A DNA stretch of 64,000 nt, taken from assembly GCF_000210915.2 (NCBI RefSeq), contig NC_016620.1, forward strand, positions 744,001 to 808,000, read 5' to 3'. The position numbers and the translations under genes are program-made. Below are positions 44,023-52,990 of this stretch, piece after piece (position 1 is the first letter of the stretch; the number at the start of each line of letters is the position of its first letter). Under the pieces are notes generated by a model. It was not told where the DNA came from, searched no databases, and saw nothing but the letters and a program-made list of their open reading frames with translations. The stretch is from Halobacteriovorax marinus SJ (GTDB taxonomy: Bacteria > Bdellovibrionota > Bacteriovoracia > Bacteriovoracales > Bacteriovoracaceae).

Positions 44023-44709
44023 ATGACAAGTTTAAAAGTGAAGCGTGAGATTGTTGAGAGACGAATCAACAGAATCAAAGAGTATGTTTTTGAATCTAAT
44101 GAACTAGAGCAGGTATATATTGATGACCAAAAAATGATTAGTAGATTATGTGATGACACTAATTCTTTAAAAATTGCTTTATATGATTACTTCGCTAGGA
44201 TTAGCTGGATTGAAATTGATAACCAATTAAATAAAAGTGAACAACTTTTTCGTAGGAGTATTTTCGGTGATATTCATATTATGGTTGAAGATATTAATTT
44301 AGGTGAGGAGTCTTCTTTAAAGGTCTATAAAACTCTGTTTGATGAAGAGCTTGAAGAGGGAATAATTCACTTTTTGCCACTCCTTGGGAAGAATAATAGA
44401 AACTTAAAGGCTGGAGTTGCTACCGAAAATCATGGTTTTGGGTATCATTATCATTATTGTAAAGGAAAAAATATTGCTCGTCATGATCGAACGACATTGC
44501 AATTTACTAATGATGTAAAAGACATTGGAAAAAATGATTTTACCATGTACTCCGGTCAGCATGGATCAGGGATAAAAGTAGTTGCAGATGAAGTTAATGG
44601 TAAAATAAGAACGTCTTTAATTAGTAAAAATAAGGATTTGGTAAAAAAGTATAAAAAAAATTGGTTAAAGGTTTCTAAGGACTTTGAGGAATTTAAATTG
44701 TTCTCGTAG
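44023..44709 (+). CDS. unknown protein, first gene of a three-gene module
   Basis: 228 residues, with a good ribosome site (AGAGAGGA). No known motif. It has an unusual aromatic and His-rich run (HGFGYHYHYCKGKNIARHD, near 137-155) that could bind metal or a nucleotide, then a basic C-terminus. It is followed after 28 bp by the zinc-ribbon gene and then the nuclease gene without a gap. The tight order suggests one system, function unknown. Confidence 0.5.
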   Translation: MTSLKVKREIVERRINRIKEYVFESNELEQVYIDDQKMISRLCDDTNSLKIALYDYFARISWIEIDNQLNKSEQLFRRSIFGDIHIMVEDINLGEESSLKVYKTLFDEELEEGIIHFLPLLGKNNRNLKAGVATENHGFGYHYHYCKGKNIARHDRTTLQFTNDVKDIGKNDFTMYSGQHGSGIKVVADEVNGKIRTSLISKNKDLVKKYKKNWLKVSKDFEEFKLFS

Positions 44710-44737
44710 TTAGAAATTGAAAAAATGGTGAAATATT

Positions 44738-44983
44738 TTGTTTAAGATATCTACAAAAGTAACAGGTGACTTTGATTTGGGAATTGATAAGCAATGGGTA
44801 GAAATTTCATGCCCTCAGTGTTTATTGGAAGAGTCTGTTCAAATCAAAGATTTATTAAATGAAAAGCTAATAATATGTAGAGGATGTAAAATCTTGATTC
44901 GGCCAGTTGATGAATGGGATGACGCCAAAAGACAGATCAAAAAAATAAATGAACAGTTTAAGAATATATTCAAAGGATTCTAG
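44738..44983 (+). CDS. zinc-ribbon protein
   Basis: 81 residues from a TTG; no ATG is available in frame. CPQC near 27-30 and CRGC near 49-52 make a four-Cys zinc ribbon, followed by a charged helix. Its stop abuts the ATG of the nuclease gene (0 bp), so translation is coupled. It could be an adaptor or nucleic-acid-binding subunit of the nuclease. Confidence 0.55.
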   Translation: MFKISTKVTGDFDLGIDKQWVEISCPQCLLEESVQIKDLLNEKLIICRGCKILIRPVDEWDDAKRQIKKINEQFKNIFKGF

Positions 44984-45976
44984 ATGGACTATCAAATAGC
45001 TCAAAGAACAAGATACTTACTACAGACGAGAGTTAGGAGAGTTAAAAATGCTGGAGAAAACCAGTATCAAGAACAATTAAAATTTTTCTTACAATTCCTG
45101 AACTCAAACATAGTATTTTCTTCCGTTTTAAAAGAGCTTGAGGGGACAAGCACATTAGAAAAAGAGAGCTTTTTGGAAGCATTAAATAATGGGGAAGGGT
45201 ATAACTTTGAATGTGAGTTAGATTATATCTTTGCCTCTTATCTTGGGTTGAAGTTCCTTGTTGATGTAGACATGAATAGATTTACAAGCTCTTTGATCGC
45301 TGCGTTTAGTACAGCGAATGGAGGAGGTAGACATCAAAGTAATATTGATGAAATGCTAGAGGATGTAAATACCTATTGGTTGAATTATTTGTATGAGTTC
45401 TTGGACGAATCAATTGATAATCGAAATAGTATCTTGTTTGTTTTGAAAAAGTATAAACAAAATGCTGAATGGTTTAGAAAAAAGCGGTTGTTGAATATTG
45501 CAAACGATGGTGCTGTCTATGGGAAAAAAGGAGAGAAAGGGCTTGCCTTAGATCTTTACGAATCAATACATAATGATGGGATAGATTTTACTATAGAACC
45601 TTCTTCAGCTTCTGGTGAGGTAGACTTAATTGCCAATCAGTCAGGAGAAGAAAGAGTCGTTCTCGATGCGAAGTATATAGGGGAAGGTGAAAGCTCTTCG
45701 CAAATAAAAACTAAGGTCGTTAAGGCTTTTAGACAGGTTCATGATTATTGTAATGATTATAATACCTCTAATGGTTATATATTATTTTATATAAATGCAG
45801 AGGTTGCATTAGATATTGAATCAGATGAGTTAGATGGTTTCAGAGTTGTGAACCTTAATGGAAGGGCTTTATTTTTTATTAATGTTGATATTTATGAGAA
45901 TGAAAAGTCCGCATCACAAAGAAAAGCACTTGAGCGTGTTTCTATAGTTAAGACTGACTTGATAAAAGACAATTAA
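44984..45976 (+). CDS. PD-(D/E)XK nuclease of a three-gene module
   Basis: 330 residues. The C-terminal half carries a restriction-enzyme-like core: Glu184 on the first helix (KKGEKGLALDLYE), Asp214 (SGEVDLIAN) and Asp228-Ala-Lys230 (RVVLDAKY), followed by an FRQVHDYC helix and strand YILFYI. The N-terminal 170 residues are helical and unassigned, possibly for target recognition. It ends convergently with a small membrane-protein gene (4-base overlap). Confidence 0.65.
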   Translation: MDYQIAQRTRYLLQTRVRRVKNAGENQYQEQLKFFLQFLNSNIVFSSVLKELEGTSTLEKESFLEALNNGEGYNFECELDYIFASYLGLKFLVDVDMNRFTSSLIAAFSTANGGGRHQSNIDEMLEDVNTYWLNYLYEFLDESIDNRNSILFVLKKYKQNAEWFRKKRLLNIANDGAVYGKKGEKGLALDLYESIHNDGIDFTIEPSSASGEVDLIANQSGEERVVLDAKYIGEGESSSQIKTKVVKAFRQVHDYCNDYNTSNGYILFYINAEVALDIESDELDGFRVVNLNGRALFFINVDIYENEKSASQRKALERVSIVKTDLIKDN

Positions 45977-46152
45977 ATCAAGGAATGTTTTTTATCAGTT
46001 AGTCGTTGTGTGAATTTTTCTAGAGAAGGTAGCCCCTTTTGAACTTTTATAAGAGCTTCTTTCTTGATGACCTTACTCGAAAAATTCAAAACACTAGCTC
46101 CTGTAATTATCGTAAAAATTATCGCAAGAAATATCTCAATTATTGCACGCAT
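45973..46152 (-). CDS. small single-pass membrane protein
   Basis: 59 residues. MRAIIEIFLAIIFTIITGASVLN is one hydrophobic segment, followed by a basic tail. The ATG at 46152 has AGGA about 7 bases upstream, in the end of the broken recombinase gene, so it was probably co-transcribed with it. No family recognised. Confidence 0.4.
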   Translation of the reverse strand: MRAIIEIFLAIIFTIITGASVLNFSSKVIKKEALIKVQKGLPSLEKFTQRLTDKKHSLI

Positions 46153-46153
46153 A

Positions 46154-46609
46154 CTATTTTTCCTTTTTAAGTTCTCTTAATATGATGGCGCGGACAGAAG
46201 GCCCATGCCATTTGCCTTTGGTTTTGGTTAATCGTTTTTTATCATTTAAGTAATTGGCGATATTTGCATATCCCCATCCCTCGGCTCGAAGTTTAAGCAT
46301 GAGTTGAAGTGTGGCCCGCTCGCCTTTGTGGGGAACGAGTTTGTTTTTCTGAACTTTTCAGCCAAATCTTGGAATGGGAGGTTTGCGAACTTCTTTTTTG
46401 ATTCCAAGAAGTCTTATGGCATCACTAATGGCAGCTCGTGACCATCTTGATTTAGTTACCTTGTGAATTTGATTACTGGAAAGGTCTTTTTCAAGGTACA
46501 AAGTCCGCAAAAGCTCAGGATTTTGAATGGGCTTATTGAAGAAATGTGTTATAAAAATAGGAACATATAGATTTGCGTTATAGAGTTCGCTTAGCTCTTC
46601 GCAAGGTCC
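46154..46609 (-). pseudogene. broken serine-recombinase C-terminal fragment
   Basis: The minus strand reads an open stretch of about 150 codons without a start, cut at the att repeat. It contains a resolvase-like helix-turn-helix (IHKVTKSRWSRAAISDAIRLLG) and, after a stop TGA at 46358-46360, KNKLVPHKGER and LRAEGWGYANIANYLN, then KGKWHGPSVRAII. These match the recombinase domain of large serine recombinases. The TGA stands where Trp (TGG) is expected after PRFG. A one-base change plus truncation has inactivated it. Confidence 0.65.
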
Positions 46610-46685
46610 ACCAGATCAAGCTAAGCGCTTAATAAAAAAGGGAAATTTTGGTTTCCCTTTTTTGATTGTGGCAGAAGTGTGGTAA
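46607..46685 (+). repeat. 79-bp att-adjacent direct repeat, copy 2
   Basis: Matches 34458-34536 with about four differences, including the 13-base terminator stem (one change in the loop region) and the TGTGGCA doublet (second copy changed to TGTGGTA). The ssrA-like part is reduced to GTCCACCA. Likely right end of element 3. Confidence 0.8.
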
Positions 46686-46735
46686 TTTTTTTGATAGCAT
46701 CTACGTCATCCTTTATAGTCTCCTATCTGTATTAT

Positions 46736-48232
46736 TTAAAATTTCTTGTTGAATTTTCTAAAAGCCTGTAAAGATTGAAAAAGTATTGCAGAGTTTAATG
46801 CTGAATGAAATATATATAATCCTTTGATGTTAATAGTATCGTCTTTTAAAAATTGGAAGGTTACTAGGTATTTATAGAAATCAGTAAAAATACCTAAAAA
46901 AGGTTCACTTTTTAAAAGTAGAAAACCTTTATCCCAATTTGAAAAAAGTAGACTAAAAAATAATGATAAAAATATTGGTCTTATGATGCTGAATCCATTT
47001 CCAGTTAGCTCATTAAAATTTAATATAAGTAAGTTCGTAAGTTTCTTGTATATTGGTAGCGTGGAATAGCTTATTTGTTTAACTTGATAGTGTCTTTCTA
47101 TATCAAAGAAAAGTTCAGTATTTAAGATGTCCCTGTGTCGGAAGTATATATTCTTTAGATCACGATAAATATTTACTTTCGCTTCGTAAGACTCAGATTT
47201 GTCTTCTCTCGAATAAATTCGAGGGTGAGACCCCCATTCAACAAGGTCTAGATTCATCTCTTTTATATTGGAGTTAATAAAGAAAACATCTGTATTTTCT
47301 AGGTTAGTGTTACCAAATTCGGTATTAGATAAATTTGAATTAAAGAACTTTATTGAGCTTTCAGGCTCTAAGTATATTTTCCTGATATTGAGTTCATTGT
47401 TCTTCTTCTTATTAATGAAACTAAGCTCCATCTTTATTTTAATCGAACTGATTGAAAGTTCTTTGAAAGAGTTAATTGTAATTTTACTATATCCTGTTCC
47501 AAATAAATGCTCATAGTAGAGGTCCTCAGGAATGTCATCTTGAGTTAGAGATTCAAAGTGAACGATTGATCTTGGAAGCGCTAAGTCTAAAGATTTAATC
47601 GAGTTGTCAGTTAACTCTAGTTCCGTCTCGGAGGGGATGAATAACTGTAGGTCATCGCTATCAAGGTTTCTTATGTAAATATAAATTTTTTTAAGTTCTG
47701 TTTCATATGTTCGTATTTTAACGTTATCTATTCTATTGTTTGATATAGTCAGGTTACTTGAAATTCTATTTTCTATTTTTAGAGACTTGATCTTATTATT
47801 GTTTACGATGAAGACTTCTTCGTTGATAGATGTAAAATCTAAGTCAGATAGATCACATGATTCTATTATTATTTTCATATGTAAATCTATAAAGCTTAGG
47901 TTGTTTTTAAACGTACATTGATTGAACTCTAGTTTATTCTCTTCATTGCTCGAGTTATCATCTCTGATCTCAATTAAGGGTTCAAAGTGGACAGAGGAAA
48001 ATTTAATATTATATTTAGAACTCTTTAGAAATAATAATCCTTTATTTTTTTCAAATGTGTGGCCAGTAATTACACAGTTTTTAAGTATAACAGTATTTTT
48101 ATTTCCATTTAGTTCTAAGTGAGAAGAGCCATTAATAAAGTTAATCAAATCACTGCCTAGTGTCTGTTGTCTTTGAATATAATTTAAGTCTTCCTGTATT
48201 TTTGAAAATGGTAACGTTAGCATAGTTAGCAA
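46736..48232 (-). CDS. pentapeptide-like repeat protein with C-terminal membrane segments
   Basis: 498 residues. From about residue 30 to 330 there are repeated short strands with a Leu/Phe/Ile every five residues and Asn between (LKIENRISSNLTISNNRIDNVKI, NSNLSNTEFGNTNLENTDVFF), like a right-handed beta-helix of pentapeptide type. Residues about 400-480 hold two or three hydrophobic segments. Such proteins occur in defence islands as possible pore-forming effectors, but this is inference. It is alone on the minus strand. Confidence 0.5.
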   Translation of the reverse strand: MLTMLTLPFSKIQEDLNYIQRQQTLGSDLINFINGSSHLELNGNKNTVILKNCVITGHTFEKNKGLLFLKSSKYNIKFSSVHFEPLIEIRDDNSSNEENKLEFNQCTFKNNLSFIDLHMKIIIESCDLSDLDFTSINEEVFIVNNNKIKSLKIENRISSNLTISNNRIDNVKIRTYETELKKIYIYIRNLDSDDLQLFIPSETELELTDNSIKSLDLALPRSIVHFESLTQDDIPEDLYYEHLFGTGYSKITINSFKELSISSIKIKMELSFINKKKNNELNIRKIYLEPESSIKFFNSNLSNTEFGNTNLENTDVFFINSNIKEMNLDLVEWGSHPRIYSREDKSESYEAKVNIYRDLKNIYFRHRDILNTELFFDIERHYQVKQISYSTLPIYKKLTNLLILNFNELTGNGFSIIRPIFLSLFFSLLFSNWDKGFLLLKSEPFLGIFTDFYKYLVTFQFLKDDTINIKGLYIFHSALNSAILFQSLQAFRKFNKKF

Positions 48233-48396
48233 TATATCACTAATAGGAATAATATCTAGCTGGAAACTTGAGCAGATGCTTTTATATTCTTTAAGAAATC
48301 TTGATTTATCTATACTAATTTAAAGTCAAGAAAACTTAATTTTGTAATCCCATGCTGTGGGATTAAAATATGGTGTGTATTTACTAAAGGAAGGTT

Positions 48397-49257
48397 ATGT
48401 CAAAAATTAAAGTCGGAACTTATTTTTTAGGTCGAGTAGTAAAATATGGAGTTCTTGATAATGAGAAATTAGTTGAGGCAATTACCAAAGGGAGTAAAGT
48501 CAGTTCGAGAAGCTATAACTGGTTAATCACTAATGTTAAACATGTAAAAAAAACTAATATTGAATATGTTTTTGGAAACCTTTCTAAATATACACCTGAA
48601 GGAGAGACAGTTATTGTTGATGAGGGAACTAGGAGGACTCACGACGACCATACTGAAAACCTTGCTCTTGCATCCGTACCGTTTGTATATTTACCTAAGT
48701 ACTCTGGAATTTGCTATTTAAGACTATGGAATCAAATAGATATAAACTCCTTTAAGGGGAGAGTTGGAGACATAATTGAAAATTATTTTAGTAATTTTTT
48801 TGTAGGTGTAGAAATTAATGATATCTCAGAGAACTATGCGTTCCTAAAAAAAGCCAAAAAGTTTTCAACAATTAATAAAATAGACTGTTCAATTCAACAA
48901 CCAAATCCACTATATGGTGATATCTGGAAGCATTTGAAAGAGTATCTAATTTCTAGAAACTCGAAAGAGTTAAGTATTTCAGAGGAGTCTAAAGATCAGT
49001 ATGGAATAGTTACAAATCTAAATGGTGGTCATAGTGATATTGAACTCAGTTTAACAGATGCTGCAATTCGTATGGCCCTGGCGGGATATGGAAAAGGAAG
49101 TGTTACCGGGATTTTGGATGGTGTTCCTGAAACAATAAAAACTAAAGATGATGTAATTAAAATTAAATTCCCTAAAGAACCAGATCCTGAAGAATTAGCT
49201 TTAGAGGCGCAAAAGAATTTTATGAGAATTAATAAAGTGCGTGGTTTAAAGCATTGA
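48397..49257 (+). CDS. unknown soluble protein, RexA-like position and size
   Basis: 286 residues, strong ribosome site (AAGGAAGG). Mixed alpha/beta, no membrane segment. I find no motif match. It is immediately followed, with a 4-base overlap, by a small membrane protein; the pair (286 + 147 residues) mirrors the lambda exclusion pair RexA (279) and RexB (144). The comparison rests on size, order and the partner only. DUF4747-type proteins are another possibility. Confidence 0.45.
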   Translation: MSKIKVGTYFLGRVVKYGVLDNEKLVEAITKGSKVSSRSYNWLITNVKHVKKTNIEYVFGNLSKYTPEGETVIVDEGTRRTHDDHTENLALASVPFVYLPKYSGICYLRLWNQIDINSFKGRVGDIIENYFSNFFVGVEINDISENYAFLKKAKKFSTINKIDCSIQQPNPLYGDIWKHLKEYLISRNSKELSISEESKDQYGIVTNLNGGHSDIELSLTDAAIRMALAGYGKGSVTGILDGVPETIKTKDDVIKIKFPKEPDPEELALEAQKNFMRINKVRGLKH

Positions 49258-49697
49258 AGCTAAAAAAAGTATGTGACAAATTTTTAGTATCACCAGAACT
49301 TCTAATTTATTTAGCTTGGACTTTTTTTCCTTCTGATCATGAGCTATTTAATCTTGTTAACAAAAAAATAATAGAACATAACGATAAATTACTAGGAATT
49401 TCATCATCATCATTTATTTTAATTCAAATTGGAGTTCTTTTTCCATTTAAAGATGGAGCAAATCTGATGAAAGGGTTTCCAAAAAAACAAGAACTATATG
49501 AAACCTGTCTAGCTGGTGCTCTCCATTATATATTATTCAGTTTACTATTAGTAGCATCATTTTTTCATGAAGTGATTGTTAAAATAGGAGTCAATAAATA
49601 CTATCCTATTGTTTCAGTCTTTGGTCTTTTGGTATTGATTATTACTACAGGTATGGCATTTATACATGTAAATATTCTTCTAAGAGATAGTGGTTGA
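49254..49697 (+). CDS. small membrane protein, RexB-like
   Basis: 147 residues from a TTG overlapping the previous stop codon. About three hydrophobic segments: around residues 60-75, 92-113 and 123-142. The last one (TTGMAFIHVNILL) faintly resembles the end of lambda RexB (FIHICILVF). Membrane depolarisation upon phage infection would be its role if it is RexB-like. Coupled translation with the 48397 gene is clear; the family call is tentative. Confidence 0.45.
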   Translation: MKLKKVCDKFLVSPELLIYLAWTFFPSDHELFNLVNKKIIEHNDKLLGISSSSFILIQIGVLFPFKDGANLMKGFPKKQELYETCLAGALHYILFSLLLVASFFHEVIVKIGVNKYYPIVSVFGLLVLIITTGMAFIHVNILLRDSG

Positions 49698-49787
49698 AGA
49701 GTTATTTTTTTCTAGCATTTCATTGTCATTGGTTGTCACTTGTAGTCTAATATATGAGTAAAATATTAATTATTTAGGAGTCACTTT

Positions 49788-49967
49788 ATGAGTGAACGGT
49801 GGTTGTCTGTTGTTGAAATAGCAGAGCATCTAGGGGTTTCTAAGGAAACAATTTATCGCTGGCTTGAGAAAGGAAAGATTCCTGCTCATCGAGTTGGGAA
49901 GCTGTGGAAGTTTAAGGCCACTGAAGTTGATAAATGGATCACTGCTGGTGGAGCAGAAGAGAATTAG
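49788..49967 (+). CDS. small helix-turn-helix (excisionase-family) protein upstream of hsdM
   Basis: 59 residues: MSERWLSVVEIAEHLGVSKE, TIYRWLEKGKIPAHRVGKLW, then KFKATEVDKWI. This is the MerR/excisionase winged-helix domain. Such small genes often precede type I restriction-modification operons. A TTAGGAG ribosome site is present. It lies 37 bp before hsdM and may control the operon. Confidence 0.8.
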   Translation: MSERWLSVVEIAEHLGVSKETIYRWLEKGKIPAHRVGKLWKFKATEVDKWITAGGAEEN

Positions 49968-50004
49968 GGCCCGAATTGAATTGGTAATGGAATTGGAGAA
50001 TTAA

Positions 50005-51747
50005 ATGACTCAAAAAGTAACGCAAGCTGAAATTAATAAAATCCTATGGGATGCCTGTGACACCTTCAGAGGTGTTGTCGATGCAGGAGAGTACAAGAAT
50101 TACATCCTAACGATGTTGTTCATTAAATACCTATCAGATACCTACGAAGAGAAGTACGAAGCCTATAGCGAGCAATTTAAGGGCAATGAGACCAGAATTA
50201 AAAGGGCCTTAGAGAAAGAAAACTTTGTACTGCCTGATGGTTGTCACTTCAATGATATTTATAAGCAAAAAGAAGAGAAGAATATCGGTGAGATTATCGA
50301 TGTTGCTCTTGAGAAGATTGAAAATGCTAACAAGGAAAAACTTGAGAACGTATTTAGAAACGTAAGTTTTAACTCTGAAGCTAATCTAGGAAAAACTAAG
50401 AGTAGGAACGCTAGACTTAAGCACCTTCTAGATGACTTCAATAGTCCTAAACTAAATATGAGAAAGTCTCACATTGGGAATATGGATGTTATTGGTAATG
50501 CCTATGAGTACTTGATCGCAAATTTTGCTGCTGGGGCAGGAAAGAAGGCTGGAGAGTTCTATACTCCTTCAGAAGTATCTCAATTACTTGCGATGCTTGT
50601 TAAACCAGAGAAGGGATCGAGAATATATGACCCGACTTGTGGTTCAGGATCTCTATTAATTCGTTGTGCAGAACAGTTAACAAAAAATGGAATTAATGAT
50701 TTTCAAATTTATGGTCAGGAGATTACTGGAGCTACTTGGGCTTTAGCGAAGATGAATATGTTCCTTCATGGTTTTGATCGCTCAGTCATTGAAAATGGCG
50801 ATACTATTAGAAACCCAATTCATTTAGAGAATGATGAGCTAATGACTTTTGATGTGGTTGTGGCCAATCCTCCTTTTAGTTTAGATAAGTGGGGAATTGA
50901 TGAAGCTAAGAGTGATTCTTATGGAAGATTTAATTACGGTATTCCTCCAAAGAGTTATGGAGAGTTGGCCTTTGTTCAACACATGGTCGCATCTTTAAAC
51001 GAGAATGGGCGATGTGCAGTGGTGCTTCCTCATGGTGTTCTTTTTAGAGGTTCGGCAGAAAAGAGAATTAGAGAAGGTTTAATTAATGATGACCTTTTAG
51101 AAGCAGTTATTGGCCTACCATCAGGTTTATTCTTTGGAACAGGTATTCCAGCCTCAATCATGGTTTTTAATAAGAAAAAGTCAGCCGATAGAAAAGACAA
51201 GGTCTTATTTATTAATGGTGATCTTGAATATCAAGAAGGAAAAAATCAAAACAAGTTAAGAGACCAGGATATAAATCATATCGTCGCAAATTATGTCGAG
51301 TTTAAAACAGAAGGTCTTTATAGACATGAGGACAAGCATTACTCAAGGGTAGTTGAATTAGATGAGATTAAAGAGAATGACTATAACCTAAATATTCGTC
51401 GTTACGCTGATACATCAGCACCTCCTGAAATATTTGATGTAAAGGCGATCCTTAATGGCGGAATCCCTAAATATGAAATTGAGGATGGTTATATCCAAGA
51501 TATTATTGATGGCTTTGATGTTTCAGTAGTCTTTGATGAAAGAGATAAAGAATATTATGTCTTTAAAAATGAAATAGACTCAAAAGAAAAAATTCGTGAA
51601 GTCATGGGGGATGTTGATCAAGCAATTATTTCTCAAGTAGAGAGGTGGTGGGAAAAATACTCAACTGCTTTAAGAGGTATTGAGTCTCAATGTGTTGAAG
51701 CCGAAAAAGAAATGAACTCTTTTCTTAAGGAATTGAGTTATGAGTAA
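50005..51747 (+). CDS. hsdM: type I restriction-modification methyltransferase subunit
   Basis: 580 residues. N-terminal helical HsdM domain (about 10-150), then an N6-adenine methyltransferase with SAM-binding DPTCGSG (209-215) and catalytic NPPF (288-291). It forms the methylase core with HsdS. Its last 8 bases overlap hsdS. Full length and intact. Confidence 0.95.
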   Translation: MTQKVTQAEINKILWDACDTFRGVVDAGEYKNYILTMLFIKYLSDTYEEKYEAYSEQFKGNETRIKRALEKENFVLPDGCHFNDIYKQKEEKNIGEIIDVALEKIENANKEKLENVFRNVSFNSEANLGKTKSRNARLKHLLDDFNSPKLNMRKSHIGNMDVIGNAYEYLIANFAAGAGKKAGEFYTPSEVSQLLAMLVKPEKGSRIYDPTCGSGSLLIRCAEQLTKNGINDFQIYGQEITGATWALAKMNMFLHGFDRSVIENGDTIRNPIHLENDELMTFDVVVANPPFSLDKWGIDEAKSDSYGRFNYGIPPKSYGELAFVQHMVASLNENGRCAVVLPHGVLFRGSAEKRIREGLINDDLLEAVIGLPSGLFFGTGIPASIMVFNKKKSADRKDKVLFINGDLEYQEGKNQNKLRDQDINHIVANYVEFKTEGLYRHEDKHYSRVVELDEIKENDYNLNIRRYADTSAPPEIFDVKAILNGGIPKYEIEDGYIQDIIDGFDVSVVFDERDKEYYVFKNEIDSKEKIREVMGDVDQAIISQVERWWEKYSTALRGIESQCVEAEKEMNSFLKELSYE

Positions 51748-52978
51748 AGTGAAGTTAGGGAATCACATCAAAAGCTATGCAGGTGGAACTCCTTCGAGAG
51801 GTAACATGGATTATTATCGAAATGGAACGATTCCTTGGGTAAAGTCTGGAGAGGTTTGTAGAAAGTATATCACCTCTGTTGAAGAAAAAATTACTGAGGA
51901 AGCGGTTCAAGGTTCTTCAGCGAAATGGTTTCCTGAAAATTCTGTTTTAGTAGCTTTGTATGGAGCGACAGCAGGCCAAGTATCGATAACGAAAATAAAA
52001 GGAACCTCTAACCAAGCGGTGTTATCAGTAAATGGTTTAGATGATTTTGATAATGAATATTTATACTATCTACTAACTCACTCTACTCCAGAATTGTTAG
52101 TTAAAGTGCAAGGATCGGGGCAACCAAATTTAAGTAAAAAAATTATTGATGAATTACAAGTCGAGTTAAAAGAGTTAGCTGAGCAAAAGAAAATCGCAGA
52201 AATTCTCACATCAGTAGATAAAGTCATTGAGTTAACTGAGATTGAAATAGAAAAACTTAAAAACCTTAAAAAAGGGATGATGCAAGACCTTTTAACTAAA
52301 GGGATTCGGCATACTAAGTTTAAAGATACTCCCATTGGGAAGATTCCTGAGAGTTGGGAGTGTTCTCAAATTAAAGATTTAATTAAAAATGGATTCATTG
52401 AAAAAGTACAAGATGGAAACCACGGGGGAGCATACCCTAGAGTTTCGGATTTTACAGAGAAAGGCATCCCGTTTGTTTCTGCTAAGAATTTACATGAGCA
52501 TGGATATGTAAAATTTAATGAATGTCCCAAGTTGCCTGAGAGTTATCTACCAAAGCTGAGAATTGGTTTTGGTAAGCCTGGAGATGTTATTTTTGCTCAT
52601 AATGCTACAGTTGGTCCAACAGCTTATGTTCCAAACTCTGGACAAGATTTTATTGTAAGCACATCTACAACCTTATATAGAAGCAATTCTGAAAAACTAG
52701 ATAATTATTATCTTTATGCAAGTTTATTATCACCGCTTTTTCAGACGCAAATTTCTAAAGTAATGGGGCAAACAACTAGAAACCAGGTTCCAATTACAGC
52801 ACAGAAAGAGATGTATTTGACGGTGCCACCTTTAAATGAACAAAACGAAATTAATAATGCTGTTAAAGCAATTTTGGGTACTTTAATAAGTAAAGAAGAG
52901 AAACTACAGAAGTTAGTTAGTTTAAAAAAAGGTTTGATGCAAGACCTCCTTACTGGAAAAGTAAGAGTGAAAGTCTAA
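51740..52978 (+). CDS. hsdS: type I restriction-modification specificity subunit
   Basis: 412 residues with two target-recognition domains, each starting with a K-L-G/P-W-like strand and ending in a conserved helix (LAEQKKIAEILTSVDKVIELTEIEIEKL.., and LNEQNEINNAVKAI..). The repeated KKGMMQDLL/KKGLMQDLL motifs mark the duplicated spacer helices. This determines which bipartite DNA site is methylated. Overlaps hsdM by 8 bases, 12 bp before hsdR. Confidence 0.92.
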   Translation: MSKVKLGNHIKSYAGGTPSRGNMDYYRNGTIPWVKSGEVCRKYITSVEEKITEEAVQGSSAKWFPENSVLVALYGATAGQVSITKIKGTSNQAVLSVNGLDDFDNEYLYYLLTHSTPELLVKVQGSGQPNLSKKIIDELQVELKELAEQKKIAEILTSVDKVIELTEIEIEKLKNLKKGMMQDLLTKGIRHTKFKDTPIGKIPESWECSQIKDLIKNGFIEKVQDGNHGGAYPRVSDFTEKGIPFVSAKNLHEHGYVKFNECPKLPESYLPKLRIGFGKPGDVIFAHNATVGPTAYVPNSGQDFIVSTSTTLYRSNSEKLDNYYLYASLLSPLFQTQISKVMGQTTRNQVPITAQKEMYLTVPPLNEQNEINNAVKAILGTLISKEEKLQKLVSLKKGLMQDLLTGKVRVKV

Positions 52979-52990
52979 ACGGAGATAAAT

